19,568 bases of DNA. It comes from an uncultured Lacticaseibacillus sp. (GTDB taxonomy: Bacteria > Bacillota > Bacilli > Lactobacillales > Lactobacillaceae). The stretch is taken from NCBI GenBank assembly GCA_934293835.1, contig CAKQZO010000017.1:1-19568 (forward strand), read 5' to 3'. This document shows, in pieces, positions 1 through 7,300 of the stretch. Below the pieces are notes generated by a model. That model was not told where the DNA came from. It made no database searches and worked only from the letters and a program-made list of their open reading frames with translations. The position numbers and the translations under genes were made by a program. The first letter of the stretch is position 1; each line of letters begins with the position of its first letter.

Positions 1-1
1 C

Positions 2-133
2 CGCTGGATCGCCCGCTACGGCGCCAGCCAACCCGGTGTCGCCAACGTCGGTACCTGGCAATACACGGACAACTTCCAGGGCCTGCACGTCGACATGAGC
101 TACGACTTCCACGGCCTGTATACGAAAATTTAG
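2..133 (+). CDS. GH25-type muramidase (lysozyme), C-terminal fragment
   Basis: This is an open frame from the window edge to a TAG at 131-133, 43 residues long, beginning RWIARYG and ending HGLYTKI. The visible pattern (WIARYG, then W-QYTDNFQGLHVDMSYDF) matches the C-terminal beta-strands of glycoside hydrolase family 25, where WQYT...G...VD recurs. Such enzymes cleave the beta-1,4 bond between N-acetylmuramic acid and N-acetylglucosamine and act on peptidoglycan outside the cell. The catalytic Asp/Glu residues and any signal peptide lie outside the window, so activity, full length and phage or host origin cannot be judged. A repeat element begins right after the stop codon. The family call rests on this short tail only. 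Confidence 0.7.
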   Translation, partial: RWIARYGASQPGVANVGTWQYTDNFQGLHVDMSYDFHGLYTKI

Positions 134-258
134 CCAGAGCACAGTGGCGCGCACTTAGCGGGTCGGGTAGCCTAGCGAGTGCACTTGGGGCGCACTTAGC
201 CCCGAGTGTGATCGCGTGGCTAGACGTACCCGCGTTGCGCCATGGAGCTCGCCGATGA
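134..258 (+). repeat. divergent copy of a ~126-bp palindromic MITE-like element
   Basis: This GC-rich stretch directly follows the muramidase stop. It aligns by eye with the reverse complement of the 126-bp insertions at 688-813 and 1312-1437. It starts CCAGAGC, passes through GCGCACTTAGCGGG and a TAGC motif, and ends GTTGCGCCATGGAGCTCGCCGA, corresponding to GTTGGTCACGCG followed by TAGCTCGACGA in the other copies. Its length is about the same. The interior holds several short palindromes, such as the GGGGCGCACTTAGCCCC stem. No convincing gene is seen; open frames here are arginine-rich and look accidental. It is probably a non-autonomous mobile or palindromic intergenic repeat. Confidence 0.55.
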
Positions 259-305
259 CCAAGAGCGCCGTGGCGCGCACATAGCGCGTAGCGTAACGAG
301 TACCC
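259..305 (+). repeat. partial second copy of the MITE-like repeat
   Basis: The stretch ACCAAGAGCGCC followed by GTGGCGCGCACATAGCGC and GTAGCGTAACGAGTACC repeats the first ~45 bases of the copy starting at 134. It matches the end of the 126-bp insertions even better, sharing GTAGCGTAACG. Only this end of the element is present, so it is a truncated or solo end. Nothing else is recognised between here and the promoter at 362. Confidence 0.5.
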
Positions 306-361
306 TGAACGGAGCAAATTTGTTTGCACAGGCGCCCAAGCACCTCAACATGCAGTCCTAC

Positions 362-390
362 TTGGATGCCATATCGGAACATGATATAAT
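362..390 (+). promoter_or_regulatory. promoter of small RNA copy A
   Basis: The -35 box is TTGGAT (362-367), followed by a 17-bp spacer and a perfect TATAAT -10 box (385-390). The same arrangement with 17-bp spacing precedes copies B (TTGGCT/TACAAT), C (TTGGAT/TATCAT) and D (TTGGAT/TATAAT). That conservation supports it as a real vegetative promoter. Predicted start is near 397. Confidence 0.75.
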
Positions 391-396
391 GTGGAC

Positions 397-521
397 ACAA
401 AGAGCGTTGCCTCCTCAAAAGACAACGCTCCGAACGCAGAACCGTTTTTAAAACGAACGGTGGTCAATCACTAACAAGCTCTAAGCCGCTAGAATTTGCC
501 AAAAGTCTAAAGCGGCTTTTT
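397..521 (+). ncRNA. repeated structured small RNA, copy A (candidate type I antitoxin)
   Basis: This is a ~125-nt predicted transcript with three hairpins. SL1 is AGAGCGTTG pairing with CAACGCTC. SL2 is an ACCGTT/AACGGT-type stem (CGTTTTTAAAACGAACGG here). SL3 is AAGCCGCT (483-490) pairing with AGCGGCTT (511-518), followed by a T-run, and looks like an intrinsic terminator. Copies recur at 1069, 12670, 16353 and 16875. It converges on the 49-aa peptide gene at 528-677. The peptide transcript must enter this region before it meets a hairpin that could stop it, so the two RNAs would overlap in antisense at their 3' ends. This is the layout of known type I toxin-antitoxin pairs; no Fst-like DRa/DRb repeats were found. 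The antitoxin role is inferred. Confidence 0.6.
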
Positions 522-527
522 GCTTGC

Positions 528-677
528 TCATTTTTTTCGGATTGATCCGAACGCCGTCATCAGCTTCCGCACTGCTTGAAGCAGGCGGGTCAGTGCCTTG
601 ACCAGACGTGTTGTCACGTTGACCAAGACGATAGACGCACCGATGACGGCTGTGATCGATACGATCGTACCAATCAC
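528..677 (-). CDS. 49-aa hydrophobic peptide, copy A (candidate type I toxin)
   Basis: This GTG-started frame encodes 49 residues: a hydrophobic N-terminal half (VIGTIVSITAVIGASIVLVN), then an amphipathic basic helix-like segment ending AFGSIRKK. It differs from copy D at several codons, and about half of those changes are synonymous (for example Gly GGT/GGG, Arg CGT/CGC, Ala GCA/GCG, Lys AAG/AAA), which suggests this is the used frame. A short membrane segment with a basic tail is typical of type I toxins, although the sequence is not one I recognise as Fst, Lpt or TxpA. In this copy a 126-bp insertion (688-813) separates the ribosome binding site from the start, so it may be poorly translated or silent. 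Confidence 0.5.
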   Translation of the reverse strand: MIGTIVSITAVIGASIVLVNVTTRLVKALTRLLQAVRKLMTAFGSIRKK

Positions 678-687
678 AAGCTTTGCT

Positions 688-813
688 TCGTCGAGCTACG
701 CGTGACCAACGGGCTAGGCCTAACGGCACGATCAACTACGCGAACGAGTTCGCTGCGTTGTTCGCACGCGTTACGCTACGCCCTAAGTACGGTCACGCTT
801 CGCTCTGGTGCGT
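688..813. mobile_element. 126-bp MITE-like insertion in the leader of peptide gene A
   Basis: Comparison with copy D, where the leader is continuous (TTTGCT, two bases, ACTCCTTCC on the plus strand), shows 126 extra bases here. The ends carry imperfect inverted repeats: GAGCTACGCGTGACC near the left end against GAGCGAAGCGTGACC read from the right end, 13 of 15 matching. The interior is palindrome-rich, including GCGAAC-GA-GTTCGC. It encodes no transposase, so it would need one supplied in trans. An almost identical copy sits at the same place in copy B, so the insertion probably predates the A/B duplication. Confidence 0.65.
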
Positions 814-913
814 ACTCCTTTCTACTAGAATCTGACACCCAGGTTTTTACACCATAGGCCTCACCTTCTTTCAAAGTTCGTACCACCACTCATTAAACTT
901 TTCTGCGGACTTC

Positions 914-922
914 ATTATACCA
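914..922 (-). promoter_or_regulatory. extended -10 promoter of peptide gene A
   Basis: On the minus strand this reads TGGTATAAT, an extended -10 (TGn-TATAAT). Copy D has TGTTATAAT at the matching position. No good -35 is seen at 17 bp, as expected for an extended -10 promoter. The leader of about 100 nt to the original ribosome binding site would be ~230 nt with the insertion. Bases 930-1030, upstream of it, are AT-rich and hold no gene I can support. Confidence 0.55.
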
Positions 923-1068
923 AATCAGGTGCTTGGTTCCTACAAAATCGGTGTATAAGTATCTTTTACCATTTATAATTGTCTAATAATTATTTAAATA
1001 TTATTGTCGTTATCAAAAAGGTTCTCAAAACGTTTGGCTATTCTATCGAAGCATGTTACAATGACAAC

Positions 1069-1200
1069 ACGGAACGTTGCCTCTGGTAAAGACAACGCTC
1101 CGAGCGCAGAACCGTTTTAAGAACGGTGGTCAATTTTAGACAAGCATTAAGCCGCTAGAATTCGCCAAAAGTTGGAAACAGCTTTTGGCTTGCTCATTTT
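1069..1200 (+). ncRNA. repeated structured small RNA, copy B
   Basis: The promoter is TTGGCT (1034-1039), 17 bp, TACAAT (1057-1062). The RNA keeps the SL1 arms with one mismatch (GAACGTTG against CAACGCTC) and a good SL2 (CCGTTTTAAGAACGG). SL3 has diverged: the AGCGGCTT arm has become CAGCTTTT, and an alternative stem GCCAAAAG/CTTTTGGC has appeared in the same place, still followed by T-rich sequence. The antisense peptide copy is also damaged, so this unit looks like a decaying paralogue. Confidence 0.5.
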
Positions 1201-1301
1201 TCTCGGATCGCTCCGAACGCCGTCATCAGTTTCCGCACTGCTTGAAGCAGGCGGGTCAGCGCACCGATGACGGCCGTGATCGATACGATTGTACCAATCA
1301 C
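1194..1301 (-). pseudogene. internally deleted hydrophobic peptide, copy B
   Basis: This is the same GTG-started frame as copy A, but with a clean 42-bp (14-codon) in-frame deletion. The sequence runs VIGTIVSITAVIGA and then directly LTRLLQAVRKLMTAFGAIREK, giving 35 residues and losing the end of the hydrophobic segment. The 126-bp insertion at 1312-1437 again splits ribosome binding site from start. The TATAAT promoter of copies A and D is absent: at about 1530 the similarity stops and the sigma-factor terminator begins. Three independent lesions argue that it is not functional. Confidence 0.6.
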
Positions 1302-1311
1302 AAGCCTTGCT

Positions 1312-1437
1312 TCGTCGAGCTACGCGTGACCAACGGGCTAGGCCTAACGGCACGATCAACTACGCGAACGAGTTCGCTGCGTTGTTCGCACGCGTTACGC
1401 TACGCCCTAAGTGCGGTCACGCTTCGCTCTGGTGCGT
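1312..1437. mobile_element. 126-bp MITE-like insertion in the leader of peptide gene B
   Basis: It has the same length, ends and position relative to the peptide start as the element at 688-813, with only a few base differences (for example CCCTAAGTGCGG against CCCTAAGTACGG). This shows that copies A and B are duplicates of one already-interrupted unit, or that gene conversion keeps them alike. Confidence 0.65.
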
Positions 1438-1542
1438 ACTCCTTCCTACCAGAATCTGACACCAAGGTTTTGACACCATAGGCCTCACCCGCCTTCGAAG
1501 TTCGTGCCACCACTCATTAAACCTTTCTGCGCACTCAAACAA

Positions 1543-1578
1543 GGCGCCGAATCCCTGAAATCCCAGGGATTCGGCGCC
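1543..1578 (-). terminator. intrinsic terminator of the sigma factor gene
   Basis: A 15-bp perfect stem (GGCGCCGAATCCCTG with CAGGGATTCGGCGCC) and a tiny AAAT loop lie 12 bases beyond the sigma factor stop. On the minus strand it is followed by a TTGTTTG stretch. The stem is symmetrical and could also stop transcription coming from the left. Confidence 0.75.
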
Positions 1579-1589
1579 TTTGATCATCC

Positions 1590-2087
1590 TTATGCTTCCA
1601 GCTCCCGATACACCTGGGCGATGTGCTTGCGCAACTGGCCGATGCGAGCCGGGGTCAGGTGCAGGCGCTCGCCGAGTTCGCGATTGTTCAACCCTTCTTC
1701 ATAGCGCAGGCGCACGATTGCCTGCTCGACTGGCTTCAGCCGCTTCGCCAAGGCCGCCAGCGTCTCGCTCACCTCGACTACGGTCGTATCCGTGGCCGCA
1801 GGCGGCACGCGCGGCGCTGAAGTAACGGCCGTCACTTCCAGTGAATGGCGGCGACCGTCGCGCACGCGGGCGTGCACGATATCGTGGGTGAGCCGCCAGG
1901 CGATCAGGCGATTCAAGTCAGCGCCAGCATAGCGTGGCGCAAACTCGCGATAATGCGCCACGTAGCGCTCAGTCGCCATGGCCGCCAAGTCATCATAATC
2001 CCCATCGCTGCGCATCACGCCAGCGCGCTTGAGCGCCGCATACACGATCCTTTCGTTCGCAGTGAATTCTGTGAAAGCCTCGTTCAT
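1590..2087 (-). CDS. sigma-70-family RNA polymerase sigma factor (alternative, ComX/SigH-like size)
   Basis: The protein has 165 residues. The N-terminal ~75 residues resemble a short region 2, including ATERYVAHYREFAPRYAGADLNRLIAWRLTHDIVHARVRD. The C-terminal third is a region 4 helix-turn-helix: LKPVEQAIVRLRYEEGLNNRELGERLHLTPARIGQLRKHI. It would direct RNA polymerase to a subset of promoters. The length and two-region layout match small alternative sigma factors of lactobacilli such as the ComX/SigX group, but the regulon cannot be told from sequence. The start is ATG at 2087, with AGGTG seven bases upstream. It sits alone between its own terminator and a 220-bp intergenic space, so it is probably monocistronic. 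An autolysin fragment and a surface protein lie nearby, but no link is shown. Confidence 0.8.
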   Translation of the reverse strand: MNEAFTEFTANERIVYAALKRAGVMRSDGDYDDLAAMATERYVAHYREFAPRYAGADLNRLIAWRLTHDIVHARVRDGRRHSLEVTAVTSAPRVPPAATDTTVVEVSETLAALAKRLKPVEQAIVRLRYEEGLNNRELGERLHLTPARIGQLRKHIAQVYRELEA

Positions 2088-2250
2088 GATGATTCACCTC
2101 GCCGTCTGCGCCGGGGCCCCAGCGCAAACTCATTTATCTCGAGATGAAGCGAGGATACGCCTTCACAGCGATCACCACCAAGCGTACACTCACAAGCCCG
2201 CCGCCAAGGCCTTCTGATCTGTTAAAAGGCCGCCAGCACCGCCAACCAAA
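2088..2250. other. intergenic region upstream of the sigma factor
   Basis: It presumably holds the sigma factor promoter. The best minus-strand candidate -10 is GATAAAT near 2135, with no convincing -35. Nothing else is recognised. Confidence 0.3.
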
Positions 2251-2285
2251 AGCGCCGAACCCCCGCATAGCTGGCATTCGGCGCT
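2251..2285 (-). terminator. intrinsic terminator of the 281-aa hypothetical gene
   Basis: AGCGCCGAA (2251-2259) pairs with TTCGGCGCT (2277-2285). Reading on the minus strand, the stem is followed by TTTTGG. It starts 22 bases beyond the stop of the gene at 2308. Confidence 0.65.
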
Positions 2286-2307
2286 GAGCGTCTGGAATGT
2301 AAAAGTT

Positions 2308-3153
2308 TCACCGCTTCGCTGTGAGGTAGTCATTGAATTGCGCCCACAGCCGCTGGGCGTCTGGATAATCGCGCCGCCCTAGGATCATCTGCCCGGCACC
2401 ATACAAATCGGCCGCGACTACCGCGGGGTCAAGCGGCTTGTGCTGATACGCGATGACCTGCTCCAACCCGGCCGGCGCCGGCAAGTTGTGGTCGTGGTAG
2501 CGCCGCACGACGAAGCTCGGGTCTTTGGCCGCCAGCCACTGGGTGCGATGCACCGCATGCTGGGCCAGTAGATCAACGAGCGGCTGGGTCGGCAAGGCGC
2601 GGCCACCTGGATCGTCCCAAGCGAGCCAGCGGCACTGCCGCCCGTGCCAGTCGGTGGTGAACGTGAGCACCTTGTCGGCGACTTGCACCGCTTGGCAGGC
2701 GTGGGTGAAGAACCACACCGCCGCATCATAGCGTGGCCGCGGTGACCACAGCGCCCGCCCGACACAAGCTGGCATCCGCGGTGGCTCGCGGAAATACTGC
2801 AAGTTCTTGATGCCTGCGTCGCCTTGCGCTCGCCGCTTGCGATCGGCGGCCAGCACCGCCTCCCATGCCTGCCGGTCTTCCTGAGCCAACCAATAGCGCT
2901 CCTTGGCGAACACCATGTCGAACTTGCCGATCAGCGTCGTCAGCCGATTCGTCGTGAACAACGGCCCCTTGGTCGCATGGTACAGCATCGCCCGCCACGG
3001 CCGCTGATTCGCCGCCAGCCCGACGATGAATAACAACTCAGGATCGGTGTAATCGACCCCATCGAACTGGCGCATCCCCGTTGCCGTGATGTCGATCCCC
3101 GCAGGCGTGAGTTCGGCGGGCCCGCCACTACTTGAGAGATTGTGGATGTGCAT
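2308..3153 (-). CDS. hypothetical protein, 281 aa
   Basis: I do not recognise this protein. It has 281 residues with no signal peptide or membrane segment, and is rich in Trp, Arg and Ala. It begins MHIHNLSSSGGPAELTP, has a short TDPELLFIVGLAANQRPW stretch near residue 40, and a hydrophilic middle with WFFTHACQAVQVADKVLTF near residue 150. The ATG at 3153 is well supported by GGAGG seven bases upstream. It lies downstream of the glycosyltransferase-like gene on the same strand, but a strong hairpin (3195-3238) separates them, so co-transcription would need read-through. The frame is long, has a good ribosome binding site and a terminator, so it is a real gene; no function is proposed. Confidence 0.75.
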   Translation of the reverse strand: MHIHNLSSSGGPAELTPAGIDITATGMRQFDGVDYTDPELLFIVGLAANQRPWRAMLYHATKGPLFTTNRLTTLIGKFDMVFAKERYWLAQEDRQAWEAVLAADRKRRAQGDAGIKNLQYFREPPRMPACVGRALWSPRPRYDAAVWFFTHACQAVQVADKVLTFTTDWHGRQCRWLAWDDPGGRALPTQPLVDLLAQHAVHRTQWLAAKDPSFVVRRYHDHNLPAPAGLEQVIAYQHKPLDPAVVAADLYGAGQMILGRRDYPDAQRLWAQFNDYLTAKR

Positions 3154-3194
3154 GGCCTTTCCTCCATTCTTGATCGTCTGAAGCCTCTACAAAC

Positions 3195-3238
3195 AAAACA
3201 GGGCACCATCGGCAACTAAGCCCATGGTGCCCTGTTTT
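3195..3238 (-). terminator. intrinsic terminator between glycosyltransferase-like and hypothetical genes
   Basis: A 15-bp perfect stem, AAAACAGGGCACCAT against ATGGTGCCCTGTTTT, has a 14-base loop. A/T runs on both sides make it capable of terminating in either direction. It starts 10 bases beyond the glycosyltransferase stop. Confidence 0.8.
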
Positions 3239-3248
3239 GACTCGTTGT

Positions 3249-4256
3249 CTACGAGATCACGTTTGTCTGACTTGGTGCCTGCTCACGCCGCAAGCCATTA
3301 TCGCTCAAGTACCGATCGAGGCCGGCGAGGTAGTGATCGAATTGCGCACCCTCCGCATTCCACGGCGCGGCAGGCGAATGATCGCTGGTGCGGACCTGTT
3401 GCACATAGGCCAGCGCCGGCGCCCAAGCGGCCGCGTTCGCACCGACCAGTGTCGCCAGCAAGTGCTTGAGGTTGGCGCGGTCGGCGACAGGCACCGACTT
3501 GAGTTGCGTGTAGAAGCGAATCACGAACCGTGCGAACTCGGTCATATAAGTGGGCTTGTCCGCCTGTTGCAAGCGCGCGAAGTAACCCGCCATCATCGTC
3601 AACCAAGTCGCATTGATCGGCGCCTGCAAGGTGTCTTCGTTCGGCATCGCCCGGCTCGTGAACACCATCACGCCTTCAGCGTCCAGATCAATCGCGCTCG
3701 GCGCGAGGTGACTGACTAGGCGACTCACATATTCTTGGGCGTAAGCGCCGTACTCGTCTTCGAAGCGAATCTGGTGTTGCTGGAGAAACTCCCGTCTGAT
3801 CCAGCGGCCCGCAATATTTTGGCTCGTCCGGCCGACCTGATAATGGGCGACACGCTGCGCGTCAAAATATTGCGTAGTGACCAGTCCGTTGATCGCCGTC
3901 GCCTCGGGATGGGCATCGCTCATCGTGAAATACCCCTGAAGTGTCGCGGCTTGATACAGCTGGTGATTGGGCTGGATGACCAGCACATAACCGCCTCGGG
4001 CCTTGTCGATGCCGTATTGAATGGCACTACCTCGCTTCATGACCCGCGGCGTCTCCAAATAGCGCAGGTGGACTTGCCGGAAGAGGTCAAACACCTCTGG
4101 GCGCTCGAGCTTGTACGCGCCATTGTCGACGAGCAATAACTCAACGTCGTGATGATCGATGCCAATCTGATTGTTGACAGACGAGATTGGAATACTTAAG
4201 TCGTTCTCTTCAACATTGTCGATCGGCAGAATAATACTGATGCGTGGATTCGTCAT
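3249..4256 (-). CDS. GT2-like glycosyltransferase-fold protein without a clear DxD
   Basis: The protein has 335 residues from the ATG at 4256, chosen because GGAGG lies seven bases upstream; an in-frame ATG 15 codons earlier has no such site. The N-terminus PRISIILPIDNVEEN, then VELLLVDNGAYK near residue 40 and GSAIQYGIDKARGGYVLVIQ near 76-95, follow the GT-A nucleotide-sugar binding fold of family 2 enzymes. Where the metal-binding DxD normally follows GxYVxxxD, this protein has QPNH (95-98). FEDEYGAYAQEYVSRL further on resembles the E(D) acceptor-site region. No membrane segment is seen. It may be a divergent or inactive transferase. Its position next to a large Ser/Thr-rich surface protein suggests a role in glycosylating it, but this is inference. 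Confidence 0.6.
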   Translation of the reverse strand: MTNPRISIILPIDNVEENDLSIPISSVNNQIGIDHHDVELLLVDNGAYKLERPEVFDLFRQVHLRYLETPRVMKRGSAIQYGIDKARGGYVLVIQPNHQLYQAATLQGYFTMSDAHPEATAINGLVTTQYFDAQRVAHYQVGRTSQNIAGRWIRREFLQQHQIRFEDEYGAYAQEYVSRLVSHLAPSAIDLDAEGVMVFTSRAMPNEDTLQAPINATWLTMMAGYFARLQQADKPTYMTEFARFVIRFYTQLKSVPVADRANLKHLLATLVGANAAAWAPALAYVQQVRTSDHSPAAPWNAEGAQFDHYLAGLDRYLSDNGLRREQAPSQTNVIS

Positions 4257-4294
4257 CCTTTTTCCTCCGAAGCGCCGCACACTGTCTAAGAAAA

Positions 4295-4323
4295 ACGGCA
4301 CAGCTGTTGGCTAGCCGTGCCGT
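4295..4323 (-). terminator. intrinsic terminator of the surface protein gene
   Basis: ACGGCAC (4295-4301) pairs with GTGCCGT (4317-4323). On the minus strand the stem is followed by TTTTTCTTA. It lies 32 bases beyond the surface protein stop at 4355. Confidence 0.7.
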
Positions 4324-4354
4324 CTCCTCCAGTTGCAACGTTAATCCTTAGCGG

Positions 4355-7300
4355 CTAGTACAAGCCTTCGCCGTTCTCGTCATCGCGCCGCTTCCGCTTG
4401 GCAAAAGCGTAGGCAAGCGATGCTGAGGCGGCGGTCAGGCCAACCCCTAGAACTTCCAGCACCGTGTCCGGATCGTCACCAGCTTGTGGCAGTTGCGCAG
4501 CCGCTGGCTTGCTCTCAGCAGTCACGACGCGCCCAGCCGTTGTCATGACGCTAGCCGGATTACCATAAGCTAGAACCGCTGGCGTCTCAGTTGCCGGAGC
4601 CGCATGATTAGTGACTGTAGCCGGTATCTTCGTCCCTGCCGCCTCCGCAGTCGGTGTCGCGGGATGCTCGGTTACCGTAGTAGCCGATCCGCCAGCACCG
4701 CCATTAGCAGTCACCGTCAAGTTGTGGCCTTCGGTCGTTGCGGTCGTCACATCCACACTACCGTCAGTGCCGGTGGTGGTCGTAATCACCGTAGCGTTGC
4801 CGTTATTCGGCGTGTCACTCCCGTTGTTATCCGTCAGCCGTCCTGGCGTTTTGTCAGTCGTTGTCGTAGTCGTCGTATTGGTATTGATATTGGTGTCAGT
4901 TCCATGCCCGGTCACGTTCGTTGTGGTCGTGATATGGTCGCCAGTGTGCTCGGTCGTCGTGGTGGTTTCACCACCATCGTTGCCGGAGTTGACCACAACA
5001 GTATTGTCGCCACCGGTTGCTGTCGTGTTCCCATCATGACCATTATTGTTGGTCGTGGTAGATTCGCCACCGTCGTTACCATTGTTGACCACGGCGGTGT
5101 TGTCGCCACCGGTTACAGTCGTATTCCCATCATGACCATTATTGTTGGTCGTGGTGGTCTCGCCACCATCGTTGCCGTTGTTGACCACAACAGTATTGTC
5201 GCCACCCGTTGCAGTCGTGTTCCCATCATGACTATTGTTGTTGGTCGTGGTAACGGTCGTATTCCCGTTGCTTGATGTCTCATGGCCACCATTGACGTTA
5301 GTGTTCGTATTGGTGTTCGTGTTGTTACCAGTGGTGGCACTGCCGCCTTCATTCGTCACGCTGGTTCCTGCACCACCATCAATCGTCACATTGCTATTGC
5401 TGGATGAACCACCGACGGTAACCGTAACGTTGTGGTCAGAAGCACCGGTTGCCTCGTGATCTCCACCTTGGCCGTCAATGTTAATGTTGATATTGTTGCC
5501 GCCGTTGGAGTTATTGTTCCCAATATTGATGTCAGGGGTATTCTCAGACGTCCCGTCTGCACCATTGTGGCCGTTGGTGCCATTCACACCATCTTTACCA
5601 TCATGACCGTTGGTGCCATTCACACCGTCTTTGCCATCAACGCCATTGGTTCCGTTGATGCCATCAACACCATCTTTGCCGTTCTGGCCATTCACGCCAT
5701 CCTTGCCGTCTTTACCATCAACGCCATCTTTGCCGTTCTGGCCGTTCACGCCATCCTTGCCGTCTTTACCATCGGCGCCATCCTTACCGTTCTGGCCGTT
5801 TACGCCATCCTTGCCGTCTTTGCCATCGGCGCCATCTTTACCGTTCTGGCCGTTTACGCCATCCTTGCCATCTTTACCATTGATACCATCCTTACCATCG
5901 GCACCATCTTTACCGTCTTTGCCGTTATCAACAATTTGGGTATGGATCGAGCCGTCTGCGCCACTGATCGTCACAATGGCGGTGTGGACATTGCCTTCGG
6001 TGTCTGTGTACTTTCTGGTCTGAATGGTATCGCCATTGGTGCCGTTAGTGCCGTCAATACCGTTCTTCAATTCGCCGACGGGCTTGCCGTTGACGGTAAT
6101 CAGATACCCTGTCACATTGCCGTCAGTGTCGGTTTGCGCCTGAACATCTGGGGTCTGGCCATCTGTGCCATCGGGGATGTCAACCACTTGATCGGTATGG
6201 CTACTGCCATCGTCGGCGTATTGGCGAAGCGTCAGTTGTGTGCCGGTCGCGCCGTCGGCTTTCGTATAGCGTACCGCGTTGACGACCGGACTCTTCCCAT
6301 TAGCGCCTTTCAGCGATTCAAGGAAGGCGGTCACGTCACCGTCGTTGCCCGCCGCTTTCCAGAGATCATAGGCCGACTTGCCCGCCTTAGGCTCAGCGTC
6401 GAAGATCAACCAGACATCTTGACCGTCAGTGTTGAACTCAGCGTCAACGCCTGTGTCATCCGCAACATCATTGATCTGGTAACCATAGTTATCATCGACG
6501 CCGACAAAATGCAGCTTGGTTGTATCTAATGCGCCTTGTTCATCATCGAGAGGCGTGCCATCAACGTCAGTTAACGCGGTCGTGCCATCGCCATACTTGG
6601 TGAAGTTATCGATATCATCTTGGAGGTCAGGGACATAATCGTAACCATAGTTCCCACTGATCGTGTCGTCTTGTTGCAACTTCACACCAGTCGCGCCTTG
6701 ATAGACGTAATGGACGTTGACCGTTCCCGTCAGTGCCGTGTAGGTGAAGTTGCGCTTGATCGTGTCGTTAGCTGCGGTGACCGTGACGGCCTTGTTGTCG
6801 GCGGTAGCGGTACCAGCATCGACCTGGGTCGTCACCTTGGCGGTGTAGCCCGTCGGCGTTAGCGCATCCGCTGCTTCAACCGTGGCGGAATCACTGCCGG
6901 TGGTAGCAACCCCATCGTCGTTAGTCGTCCAATCGGTGTAGGTATAGCTGTCGGCGGCCAACGGATCGATGGTGCTATCCTTGAGCGTTGCCGTCCGGTA
7001 GAAGGTGGCTACCGTCTTGGTCGCCGTCTTGTTAACCGGACTCGCATAAGTATCGGTTTCGGTAACCTTATGGGTCAGCGCCAAGTTGTTCGGATTGTTG
7101 GTCGGCGTGTACGTGACCGGTGTCCACAGAATCGTCCGGGTCACGTCGGTATTTTCATCACTACCATTAATCGTGACATCCGTGTTCGTGGTGCCCGTCT
7201 CACTACCGTCAACTGCGGTCGTCAGATACTTCGCTGTGAAGCCATTCGGATTAACCAGATAGCCAGGGTTCAGCGCTTCGATCACGCCCGCTTCATCGGC

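Noticed and set aside
397..950. Fst/par-type direct repeats (DRa/DRb) between the small RNA and the peptide leader
   Set aside because: Looked for shared plus-strand segments. Only a 6-base CATTAA match was found, too short to claim; the 3' overlap is the more credible pairing region.
5552..5928. Regularly spaced repeats resembling a CRISPR array
   Set aside because: The repeats are contiguous 54-bp units with no unique spacers and translate into Gly-X-Y; no cas genes are present.
5432..6529. Long plus-strand open frame (365 aa) inside the surface protein
   Set aside because: It is the antisense reading of the collagen-like repeats (a run of Ile/Val/Ala/Phe triplets). It has no ribosome binding site, and openness follows from the repeat composition.
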